From Clostridia bacterium (GTDB lineage: Bacteria > Bacillota > Clostridia > Christensenellales > Borkfalkiaceae), in assembly GCA_017508485.1 (NCBI GenBank), contig JAFVYV010000003.1, positions 1 through 64,000 of the forward strand: a stretch of 64,000 bases of DNA, read 5' to 3'. The notes beneath the pieces are model-generated. The model made no database searches, was not told the DNA's origin, and worked only from the letters and a program-made list of their open reading frames with translations. This document shows, piece by piece, positions 1-7,305 of the stretch. Positions within the stretch are counted from its first letter, which is position 1; each line of letters starts with the position of its first letter. Position numbers and translations under genes: made by a program.

Positions 1-39
1 AAAATTATAAAGAAAATAAAACTAAAAAAGGTGATATAA

Positions 40-1356
40 ATGGCAAAACCGTTAGTGGCAATCGTAGGTAGACCAAACGTAGGTAAGTCAACGTTTTTTA
101 ATAAGGTTGCCGGTAAAAAAATTTCAATAGTTCAAAATATGCCTGGTGTAACCAGAGATAGAATTTATGCTGACGCAGAATGGTGTGGGCATTATTTTTC
201 GTTGGTTGATACTGGTGGGCTTGAATTAAAGTCAACTGATGAAATGTGGGGGCACATTAAAAAACAAGCAGAAATCGCAATTGAAACTGCAGACGTTATT
301 ATTCTTTTCACCGATGGTAAAGAAGGTTTGACTCACGGTGATGAAGACGTTGCGTTAAAATTAAGAAAATCAGGCAAAAAGGTTGTTCTAGCCGTTAATA
401 AACTTGAAAATTACGATCCTACTAAGTTATATGAATTCTATAACTTAGGTCTAGGCGAACCTTTTGGTATTTCTGCTGAACACGGAACTGGTATAGGCGA
501 CTTACTTGACGAAGTTGTAAAAGGATTTGAAGGTCTTGAAGATACCGAAGATGAAGAAACTTTAAAAATTGCAGTAGTTGGTAAACCAAATGCAGGTAAG
601 TCAAGTTTATGTAATAGAATTTTAGGGTTTGAAAGAACTATCGTTTCAGATATAGCAGGTACTACGAGAGATGCTATTGACACACCTTTTACTTATAAAG
701 ACAAAAAATACCTTTTAATTGACACGGCAGGGGTTAGAAAGAAGAAAAAGGTAGAAGAAGATATTGAATATTATAGTGTTGTTAGGGCGTTAGGCGCAGT
801 TAGACGTGCCGACGTTTGTATTATGATGATTGACTCTACTGAAGGTATAACCGAACAAGACGTAAGACTTTGTGGTTATATTCACGAACAAGGAAAACCA
901 TCTGTTATCGTTATGAACAAGTGGGATTTAGTAGAAAAAGATACACACACTATCAATAAATTCAACGAAAAGATGGAAGAAGACCTTAAATTCATGGACT
1001 ATTTTAAGGCAATTTACGTTTCAGCAAAAACGGGACTAAGAACGGAAAAAATTCTTTCTTTTGTTAACGAAGTTTATGAAAACGCAGGTAAGCGTGTTAC
1101 AACCGGTCAACTTAACGACCTACTTCTTGATGCAGTTAGAACAAGTGAACCACCTTCAATGAACGGTAAGCGCTTGAAGATTTTTTATGCAACTGAAGTT
1201 TCAGTATATCCACCAACTTTCGTTTTATTTGTTAACGAAGCACAATTAATGCACTTCTCTTACAAAAGATATTTAGAAAACGTTATAAGAAAGGCTTTTA
1301 ATTTTGATGGTACACCTATCAGAATTATTGTAAGAGAGCAAGAAAAAGATGACTAA
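40..1356 (+). CDS. der: Ribosome-assembly GTPase Der (EngA)
   Basis: Double-GTPase needed for maturation of the 50S ribosomal subunit; acts in the cytoplasm on pre-ribosomes. The first G domain has a P-loop (GRPNVGKS) at residues 10-17 and DTGG near 57. The second has GKPNAGKS at 181-188, DTAG and NKWD, followed by the KH-like C-terminal domain. The 438-residue length is normal for the family. The start is supported by an AAGGTG ribosome site 6-11 nt upstream. The 3' end overlaps plsY by 8 nt, so the two are translated from one transcript; any upstream operon genes lie outside the window. Confidence 0.98.
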   Translation: MAKPLVAIVGRPNVGKSTFFNKVAGKKISIVQNMPGVTRDRIYADAEWCGHYFSLVDTGGLELKSTDEMWGHIKKQAEIAIETADVIILFTDGKEGLTHGDEDVALKLRKSGKKVVLAVNKLENYDPTKLYEFYNLGLGEPFGISAEHGTGIGDLLDEVVKGFEGLEDTEDEETLKIAVVGKPNAGKSSLCNRILGFERTIVSDIAGTTRDAIDTPFTYKDKKYLLIDTAGVRKKKKVEEDIEYYSVVRALGAVRRADVCIMMIDSTEGITEQDVRLCGYIHEQGKPSVIVMNKWDLVEKDTHTINKFNEKMEEDLKFMDYFKAIYVSAKTGLRTEKILSFVNEVYENAGKRVTTGQLNDLLLDAVRTSEPPSMNGKRLKIFYATEVSVYPPTFVLFVNEAQLMHFSYKRYLENVIRKAFNFDGTPIRIIVREQEKDD

Positions 1357-2092
1357 TTATATTATTTTGGCAGTTTTAGCAATAGTTTCATATCTTTTAG
1401 GTAGTGTAAACTTTGCTATTATTATTTCAAAAATTAAGCAAAAAGATATTCGTGACGTAGGTAGTGGAAATCCAGGTACGCTTAATATGAGCAGAAACTT
1501 TGGTTTAAAAATAGGGCTTTTAACCTTCTTTTTAGACGTGTTAAAAGGGGTACTACCAACGCTTATAAGTTTTTTTGTTTTTAGAAAAGAATTTGATATA
1601 ACTGGTAATTTTAATTTTAGCCATTTAGCGACCTACGTTTGTGGTTTTTCTGCAGTATTAGGGCATATTTATCCTATATTCTTAAAATTTAAGGGTGGCA
1701 AAGGTATTGCAACCACTATAGGTGTGTTTTTAATATGCGAATGTACGCAAGGTCTTGCTTGGGCAAGTGTAGTTATAATGGCAATTGTTGCGGCAGTTGT
1801 TTTTATTTATATAACGGAATTTGGCGCAATGGGGTCTTTTATAGCAATAACTCCACCTGCAATTAGTGGTGGAATAAGGCTTTATCTTCTTTATGGTAAA
1901 ATTCCTGAAGTTTCTTATTTATATATAATAAGTTGCGTAATGATTTTACTAATATGTTTCTTTACTTGGTTTGCTCATAGAAAAAATATTGAAAGAATGC
2001 TTGCAGGGGAAGAACACCCGACTTCTATAAAACAACTTTTGGTAAAAGCAAAAAACAAAAGAAAGGAAAAGAAGTATTTAAAAGGCAAGTAA
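1349..2092 (+). CDS. plsY: Acyl-phosphate:glycerol-3-phosphate acyltransferase PlsY
   Basis: Integral membrane enzyme that transfers acyl groups from acyl-phosphate to glycerol-3-phosphate, the first step of phospholipid synthesis. The conserved motif GSGNPG (family usually GSGNxGATN) occurs near residue 40 and the second motif, GHIYP followed by KGGKG, near residue 110. Multiple hydrophobic segments are visible. At 247 residues it is longer than the usual ~200, mainly from a loop around residues 70-90 and a Lys/Arg-rich C-terminus. It overlaps der by 8 nt and follows it in the same operon, an arrangement common in Firmicutes. Confidence 0.95.
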   Translation: MTNYIILAVLAIVSYLLGSVNFAIIISKIKQKDIRDVGSGNPGTLNMSRNFGLKIGLLTFFLDVLKGVLPTLISFFVFRKEFDITGNFNFSHLATYVCGFSAVLGHIYPIFLKFKGGKGIATTIGVFLICECTQGLAWASVVIMAIVAAVVFIYITEFGAMGSFIAITPPAISGGIRLYLLYGKIPEVSYLYIISCVMILLICFFTWFAHRKNIERMLAGEEHPTSIKQLLVKAKNKRKEKKYLKGK

Positions 2093-2106
2093 ATAAAAAA
2101 TAAATA

Positions 2107-2135
2107 ACATAATAAAACAAAACCTCTCATATACT
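2107..2135 (+). promoter_or_regulatory. Candidate SigE-type promoter of spoIVA
   Basis: ACATAAT (2107-2113), 14 nt, then CATATACT (2128-2135) resembles the B. subtilis SigE consensus (GCATATT-N14-CATACAnT). spoIVA is a SigE gene in Bacillus. The -10 lies in the 5' arm of the terminator hairpin. Start of transcription would fall near 2142, in the loop, so the promoter's own RNA would lack the arm that masks the ribosome site. Confidence 0.55.
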
Positions 2136-2162
2136 AAAAATGAAATATATGGGAGGTTTTTT
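2119..2162 (+). terminator. Intrinsic terminator of der-plsY whose 3' arm is the spoIVA ribosome site
   Basis: A 15-bp stem (2119-2133 with 2146-2160, one G-U pair) and 12-nt loop are followed by a T run (2157-2162). The GGGAGG Shine-Dalgarno of spoIVA (2151-2156) lies entirely in the 3' arm, so read-through RNA from plsY would have a masked ribosome site. The terminator is seen directly; translational masking is inferred. Confidence 0.8.
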
Positions 2163-2163
2163 C

Positions 2164-3651
2164 ATGGAAAAGACAGAAAAATACAATATTTACCAAGATA
2201 TAGTTTCAAGAACTAACGGAGATATTTACATAGGTGTAGTTGGCCCTTGCAGAACGGGAAAATCAACTTTTATAACAAAATTTATGGAGAAATTAGTTAT
2301 TCCAAACATATCTAATAAACTTCAAAAACAAATTGCGTTAGATGAATTACCACAGTCTGCTGAAGGCAAGACGATAATGACTTCAGAACCAAAGTTTATC
2401 CCTGCAAACGCCGTTAAAATTCAAATTAAAAACAAAGTAAATGCAAACGTAAGGTTAATTGATTGCGTTGGTTATTTAGTTGACGGGGTTTTAGGACACG
2501 AAGAAAACGGCAAGGCAAGACTTGTAAAAACCCCGTGGAGTGATGATGAAATACCTTTTTCTAAAGCGGCAGAAATCGGTACAAAGAAGGTAATAACAGA
2601 ATATTCAACTATAGGAATTTTGGTTACTGCTGACGGCTCTTTTACCAATATTTCAAGAGATAGTTATGAATTAGCAGAAGAAAGGGTGGTTGAAGAATTA
2701 AAAGATTGCAATAAACCGTTTATAATCGTATTAAAGTGTAAAAATCCTAATGAAAAGGAAACCATTGAGTTAAGAAACAGTTTAGAAGAAAAGTATCAAG
2801 TGCCTGTCGTTGGGGTAAACGTTAACGAAATGGATATGGAAGATATTAACGGCGTTTTAGAAAAGATTTTGTTTGAATTTCCTATGCAAAATTTTGACGT
2901 TGATATTCCATCATTTTTGAAGGTTTTACCTGAAAATAGTTCAATTATTACTGAAATTTTATCAAGGGTAAAAGAAAGTTCTAAAAAAATGCAAAAGATG
3001 CGTGATTTTAACGAATTTTTATCTGCTTTTAGTGAAGATGAAAAGTTCTTTTCACCAGACCTATTAAACGTTGATTTAAGTAGTGGCGAAACTGCTTATG
3101 AAATTAGGGCAAAACAAAACCTTTTCTTTGCCGTTTTAAGTGAAGAATGTGGCGAAAAAATTGACAACGATAAAGAACTTATGGCATACGTAAAATCGTT
3201 AGCAGAAGCCAAAGAAAGTTATGAAAAGTTAAAGACTGCCCTTTATGAAGTTGATGAAAAGGGTTACGGTGTAGTTATGCCAAGCGTAAAAGATATGGTT
3301 TTACAAGAACCTGAACTTGTTAAGCAAGGTGGAAAGTATAGCGTAAGATTAAAGGCATCTGCACCAAGTTTACATATTATGAAAGTTGACGTAAATGCAG
3401 AAGTTACGCCTATGATAGGTACGGAAAAACAAAGCGAAGACCTAAAAAATTATCTGCTTACAAGTTTTGAAGAAGACCAAAAGGGCATTTGGGAAACTAA
3501 TATGTTTGGTAAGTCTTTATCAGATTTAATGAGTGAAAGTTTGCAAGGAAAAGTTGATAACGTTAAAGACGTTGTTCAAGGAAAGTTAAGAAAGACTTTA
3601 ACAAAAATTGTAAACGAAGGCAAAGGCGGAATAATTTGTATTTTGTTATAA
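2164..3651 (+). CDS. spoIVA: Stage IV sporulation protein A (coat-base ATPase)
   Basis: SpoIVA is a mother-cell ATPase that polymerises on the forespore surface and forms the base of the spore coat. The N-terminal TRAFAC-type P-loop GPCRTGKS is at residues 27-34 of the 495-residue product; the second P-loop position is Cys rather than the more usual Val. The C-terminus ends in a glycine/isoleucine-rich tail (GGIICILL) typical of the family and important for membrane targeting. ATG 2164 is chosen because GGGAGG lies 7 nt upstream; an in-frame ATG at 2140 has no ribosome site. It stands alone between two terminators. Confidence 0.96.
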   Translation: MEKTEKYNIYQDIVSRTNGDIYIGVVGPCRTGKSTFITKFMEKLVIPNISNKLQKQIALDELPQSAEGKTIMTSEPKFIPANAVKIQIKNKVNANVRLIDCVGYLVDGVLGHEENGKARLVKTPWSDDEIPFSKAAEIGTKKVITEYSTIGILVTADGSFTNISRDSYELAEERVVEELKDCNKPFIIVLKCKNPNEKETIELRNSLEEKYQVPVVGVNVNEMDMEDINGVLEKILFEFPMQNFDVDIPSFLKVLPENSSIITEILSRVKESSKKMQKMRDFNEFLSAFSEDEKFFSPDLLNVDLSSGETAYEIRAKQNLFFAVLSEECGEKIDNDKELMAYVKSLAEAKESYEKLKTALYEVDEKGYGVVMPSVKDMVLQEPELVKQGGKYSVRLKASAPSLHIMKVDVNAEVTPMIGTEKQSEDLKNYLLTSFEEDQKGIWETNMFGKSLSDLMSESLQGKVDNVKDVVQGKLRKTLTKIVNEGKGGIICILL

Positions 3652-3652
3652 G

Positions 3653-3681
3653 AAAAAGCACCTGTTTTTAGGTGCTTTTTT
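3653..3681 (+). terminator. Intrinsic terminator after spoIVA
   Basis: Stem AAAAAGCACCT / AGGTGCTTTTT with a short loop and T run, 2 nt after the spoIVA stop codon. Confidence 0.9.
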
Positions 3682-3744
3682 ATTTTACAAATTAGCAAAG
3701 ATTGACTTTTTTTTAGCAAAAATTGATTTATTTACTTTTTGATA

Positions 3745-3772
3745 TTGACTTTTTTCTTGTAATTTATATAAT
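3745..3772 (+). promoter_or_regulatory. SigA-type promoter of the M14 surface protein
   Basis: TTGACT (3745-3750), 16 nt, TATAAT (3767-3772). Upstream, 3690-3735 holds two imperfect copies of TAGCAAA(A/G)ATTGA, which could be a regulator site. Both are direct observations; function is inferred. Confidence 0.6.
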
Positions 3773-3808
3773 TATATTTGTATGAATATATATAAAGGAG
3801 AAGTATTG

Positions 3809-6800
3809 ATGAAAAGATTGGTTGTTTTATTTAGCGTTCTTTTGGCACTTTCAACGGCGTTATTTTCATTAACTTTGATGTCAACAAACGCAAGTGCTGT
3901 TACGCAAACAAGAGTTGCAACGACTAATTTTAGCAACTTAGAAGTTGGTACTATTATTAAGGGTGATACATCTTTAAACCCTCAAAGTGGCGAATTATTA
4001 GGTGGTTTTGTAAACGCAAACCAACAATTCTCAACTGGTAGTGCTGGTACAACAACTGTTGTGGAAGATGGAGAAGACAAAGTTCTTGAAATTGCAACAA
4101 CTTCAACGGCAAGTAAGGCATACGTTCACACTAACCTTTTCTTAAGTAAAGGCTTAGTGCCAGGTGAAACTTATACTATTTCTATAACCTATAAGTTTAC
4201 GGAAAACTACGTTAAACCATCTGTACCAAGTAATTATGGTTATTTATGTATAAGAAACAGTAATGGTTTTGGTGATCTTCACGTTTTAGACAAGGAAACT
4301 GGTGAAAATCAAGGCACTATAGATGCTAATGGTTGGTATACTTATACAACTACAGTAACAACTAAAACAGCAGGTGGCACTAACTTAAATAAAATTCTTA
4401 TATTAGTTACTGCTAACGGAACAGCGAACGGCGAAGCGGCTGGTATATACTTAAAATCTTTTTCAATTATTGGTGAAGAAGAAGTTCCTTTAGAAGAAGA
4501 AATTGAAGTAGAACAAACTGCAACTACTGACTTTAGCAACCTTTCAACTAACGCAACAATCGGTAGTACAAGTGTAGGCTTATCTGTTACTAAAGACGAT
4601 TTATTAGGTGGTTTTGCAAAAACAAACCAACAATTCTCAACGGATAGTAAAGGTAAAACAACAGTTGTAGAAGAAAGTAGTTCTAAAAACTTATTAATTA
4701 CAACAACGTCAACTGCGTCTGATGCACACGTTCACGTTAACTTCTTCTTAGGTCAAGGCTTAATACCAAGTAGAGAATATACTATTACTTTTGTTTATAA
4801 ATTTACAGATAATTACGTTCAACCTGCAACTAACAAATACGGCAACAGAATTGTTATAAGAAACACTAACGGTTTTGGCGATATTAAGGTTTGCGATACT
4901 GACGGCAACCCACAAGGCACTTTAGATGCTAACGGTTATTATACTTATACAACTACTGTAACAACAAAAGCGGCAGGTGGCTCTAACTTAAATAAATTCA
5001 TTTTATTAGTATCAGCAAGTGGTACGGATAATGGCGAAGCAACTGGTATCTACGTTAAGGCGCTTACTGTAACAGGCCCTGGTATTATAATTAAAGATAA
5101 CAGTGTGGCATCGGTTGTTCGTATTAACTACTGGAACCCAGACACATCTGAAAAGAACCCAAGTATTGCTTTATACAAAGGTGTTCATACAGATGAAGAC
5201 AACACTTATAGAGAAAGAATTACATACTTCACTTCAGGTGAAGAAAATGGTATCCCTTATATTGAAGTTGAATTAAAGAGAGGGGTATATTACGCAAAAT
5301 CATACTATCGTAACTATAAATTTACTGGCGATGATGCTATTACCAAGTACTTCTACGTTGTTGGTGAAGGCGAACCTATCGTAATTGATATTTGCCATCC
5401 AACAATGGAAAAAAACAACTGGTCAGAAGCAGGTATGATTGAGGCAACCGACGAAGTTTTAGCAAATTTTGCAGGTACTGATGATTTAGTTGGTTATGAA
5501 CCATTTGATACGCCAACTTTCACAAAACACGCAGACAATCCTAAAGAATTTATGACAAATACTGAGGCTTGTGAATACGTTGACGCTTTAGATGCAAGTT
5601 CTAATAATTTATACGTTTACTATCCGTTTGGTTTATCTGAAATGGGTAATAAAACACCTGTAATGGTATTTACAAAGACTGATTTAACAGGTAAAACTTT
5701 TGAAGAAGCAGGTACGATTATTAGAGCGCTTAAAAAAGAAGTTTTAATGACAACTGGTGGTTTACATGGTAACGAACCAGCAGGTATGGAAGGTAATCTT
5801 GCTCTTGCAAAGGAACTTTGTGGGGTATATGGTAGTCAAATTTTAGATGATTTTGGTGCAATTGTTATTATGCCAATAGTAAGTGTTGATAATAACCAAA
5901 GATACGCTCGTTCTACTACGACTGGAATTAATCCAAACCGTGAACTATTAAGAGCATCAATTGAATCAACACAAAACCAAATTGCAACTTATAATAACTT
6001 TATGCCAACAGTTTACGTTGACTGTCACGAAGACTATGGTAGATTTAATATTGACGAAGCAACGGGTGTTATTTCTGAAGAATTAATGGACGTAGCAGTT
6101 CGTTATTCAAGTGTTCAAAACTCTCCTTTATATACTGTGAAAGAAGGGGAATATGACGTTGTTAATGATAAGGGTTACGTAATGATGGTTGATGCTCTTG
6201 ATAACACAAGAGCGTTAGGTCTTCGTTCAGAAGTTTACTACGTAGGAACGACTTCTCCAGGCAACTCAAAAGACTATCCTATAGTTCGTGGTTCATATTC
6301 TTTCATTGTTGAAGTAATGCGTATATCAAGTGGTAAAACTCGTTACGCAAGGGCAGTATTTGCTATGAAAGAAGCGTTAAAGAGTATTATAAACAGCATC
6401 TGCGAATATGACGGTGCTCTTGCCGAACACGTTTATTCTTCTCGTGAAGCATTGGAAAGTGTTACAAAATATGATGCGAATAGATTATTCGCACTTGAAT
6501 TTAAGACAAGTGGAAACAACAAAGTAACTTTCCCTTACCCAACCTTAAAACCAGATGGAACTTACGCTAATGAAACAAGAACGTACTCTCGTTCTTTAGT
6601 TGATACGGTAACAAAAGTTCGTGCAATGCCAACAGCATACGTTGTTGATGCAAACAACCCTAATATTGATGAAATATTAACGATTTTAGATATTCACGGA
6701 ATTAAATATACCAAATTAAAAGATGGTAGTAGTTTATTGTTAAAGAAGTATTCAGGTGGATATACTAACACTACTATTGGTGCTTCAACTAACGTAACTT

Positions 6801-7114
6801 TTGAAAACGGTGCGTATGCAGTAACTTTAAACTGTGCTGATGCTTACTTAATTCCATATTTATTTGAACCTGACTGTGTTCCTTTTGTTAGTGCAAATGA
6901 AACAACAATAAGTTTTGCACATATGGGATATATAACTGATGAAAACCCAGTTTATCGTTCAGTTGTAGATGACGTTTACTTAACAATTGAAAGTTTAAGC
7001 GTTGATGCACCTAGTGATAAAGGTGGTTGTGGTTCAGTTATAACAACAACAAACGTTATTATATCAATGCTACTTTTAGCGGGGGCATCTTTAGTTGTTA
7101 AAAAGAAAGACTAA
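3809..7114 (+). CDS. Secreted, membrane-anchored M14-family zinc carboxypeptidase with two tandem beta-sandwich-like modules
   Basis: A predicted cell-surface metallopeptidase of 1101 residues. An N-terminal signal peptide (Lys-Arg, hydrophobic core, cleavage after ASA near residue 30) is followed by two homologous ~180-residue modules that share LLGGF...NQQFST and (F/L)LxxGL. A linker precedes the M14 catalytic domain: zinc ligands HGNE (653-656) and His740 (DCHE), a substrate-binding NPNR (708-711) and a catalytic Glu835 (FIVE). The C-terminus has GGCGS, a hydrophobic helix and KKKD, a sorting or anchor-like tail. The start at 3809 follows AAAGGAG; an in-frame ATG at 3782 lacks a ribosome site. 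M14 enzymes remove C-terminal residues or cleave wall peptides; the actual substrate is unknown. It is monocistronic. Confidence 0.85.
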   Translation: MKRLVVLFSVLLALSTALFSLTLMSTNASAVTQTRVATTNFSNLEVGTIIKGDTSLNPQSGELLGGFVNANQQFSTGSAGTTTVVEDGEDKVLEIATTSTASKAYVHTNLFLSKGLVPGETYTISITYKFTENYVKPSVPSNYGYLCIRNSNGFGDLHVLDKETGENQGTIDANGWYTYTTTVTTKTAGGTNLNKILILVTANGTANGEAAGIYLKSFSIIGEEEVPLEEEIEVEQTATTDFSNLSTNATIGSTSVGLSVTKDDLLGGFAKTNQQFSTDSKGKTTVVEESSSKNLLITTTSTASDAHVHVNFFLGQGLIPSREYTITFVYKFTDNYVQPATNKYGNRIVIRNTNGFGDIKVCDTDGNPQGTLDANGYYTYTTTVTTKAAGGSNLNKFILLVSASGTDNGEATGIYVKALTVTGPGIIIKDNSVASVVRINYWNPDTSEKNPSIALYKGVHTDEDNTYRERITYFTSGEENGIPYIEVELKRGVYYAKSYYRNYKFTGDDAITKYFYVVGEGEPIVIDICHPTMEKNNWSEAGMIEATDEVLANFAGTDDLVGYEPFDTPTFTKHADNPKEFMTNTEACEYVDALDASSNNLYVYYPFGLSEMGNKTPVMVFTKTDLTGKTFEEAGTIIRALKKEVLMTTGGLHGNEPAGMEGNLALAKELCGVYGSQILDDFGAIVIMPIVSVDNNQRYARSTTTGINPNRELLRASIESTQNQIATYNNFMPTVYVDCHEDYGRFNIDEATGVISEELMDVAVRYSSVQNSPLYTVKEGEYDVVNDKGYVMMVDALDNTRALGLRSEVYYVGTTSPGNSKDYPIVRGSYSFIVEVMRISSGKTRYARAVFAMKEALKSIINSICEYDGALAEHVYSSREALESVTKYDANRLFALEFKTSGNNKVTFPYPTLKPDGTYANETRTYSRSLVDTVTKVRAMPTAYVVDANNPNIDEILTILDIHGIKYTKLKDGSSLLLKKYSGGYTNTTIGASTNVTFENGAYAVTLNCADAYLIPYLFEPDCVPFVSANETTISFAHMGYITDENPVYRSVVDDVYLTIESLSVDAPSDKGGCGSVITTTNVIISMLLLAGASLVVKKKD
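3917..4474 (+). repeat. First copy of intragenic module duplication
   Basis: Encodes residues that align closely with 4520-5071. Long stretches are nearly identical at the DNA level (for example around 4010-4070 versus 4605-4665), pointing to a fairly recent tandem duplication within the surface peptidase gene. Confidence 0.8.
4520..5071 (+). repeat. Second copy of intragenic module duplication
   Basis: Partner of 3917-4474. It has the same order of motifs (FSNL, LLGGF, NQQFST, TTVVE, NGFGD, DANG-Y-YTYTTTVTTK), separated by a short Glu-rich linker. Confidence 0.8.
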
Positions 7115-7129
7115 TCTCTAACAAAAAAT

Positions 7130-7160
7130 AAAAGGCGACTGTAAAAAAGTTGCCTTTTTT
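7130..7160 (+). terminator. Intrinsic terminator after the M14 gene
   Basis: Stem AAAAGGCGAC / GTTGCCTTTT (one G-U pair) followed by a run of T. Confidence 0.85.
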
Positions 7161-7199
7161 ATTTTTAAATTATATTTAATATAAATATAACCCTTTTGT

Positions 7200-7228
7200 T
7201 TGACAATATTAAAGAATTAAAGTATAAT
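7200..7228 (+). promoter_or_regulatory. Consensus SigA promoter of valS
   Basis: Perfect TTGACA (7200-7205), 17 nt, TATAAT (7223-7228). The ~70-nt leader has a small 7-bp hairpin (7265-7271 / 7283-7289) just before the ribosome site. No T-box signature is visible, so valS does not look attenuated by uncharged tRNA. Confidence 0.9.
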
Positions 7229-7305
7229 AAACTAACTATCGCGTGTAATTCGCATATTTGTACAAATTTTGTTATTTTTAAGCAAAATTAAGGAGAAATT
7301 AGACT

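Noticed and set aside
2140..2163. Upstream ATG 2140 as the spoIVA start
   Set aside because: In frame but lies at or before the predicted transcription start and has no ribosome site; ATG 2164 follows GGGAGG.
3690..3735. Direct repeats upstream of the M14 gene as a defined operator
   Set aside because: The two TAGCAAA(A/G)ATTGA copies are imperfect and embedded in very AT-rich sequence; too weak to call as a separate feature.
7161..7305. Possible T-box riboswitch before valS (also considered for thrC and trpS)
   Set aside because: Leaders are too short and no T-box core sequence or specifier loop can be found.
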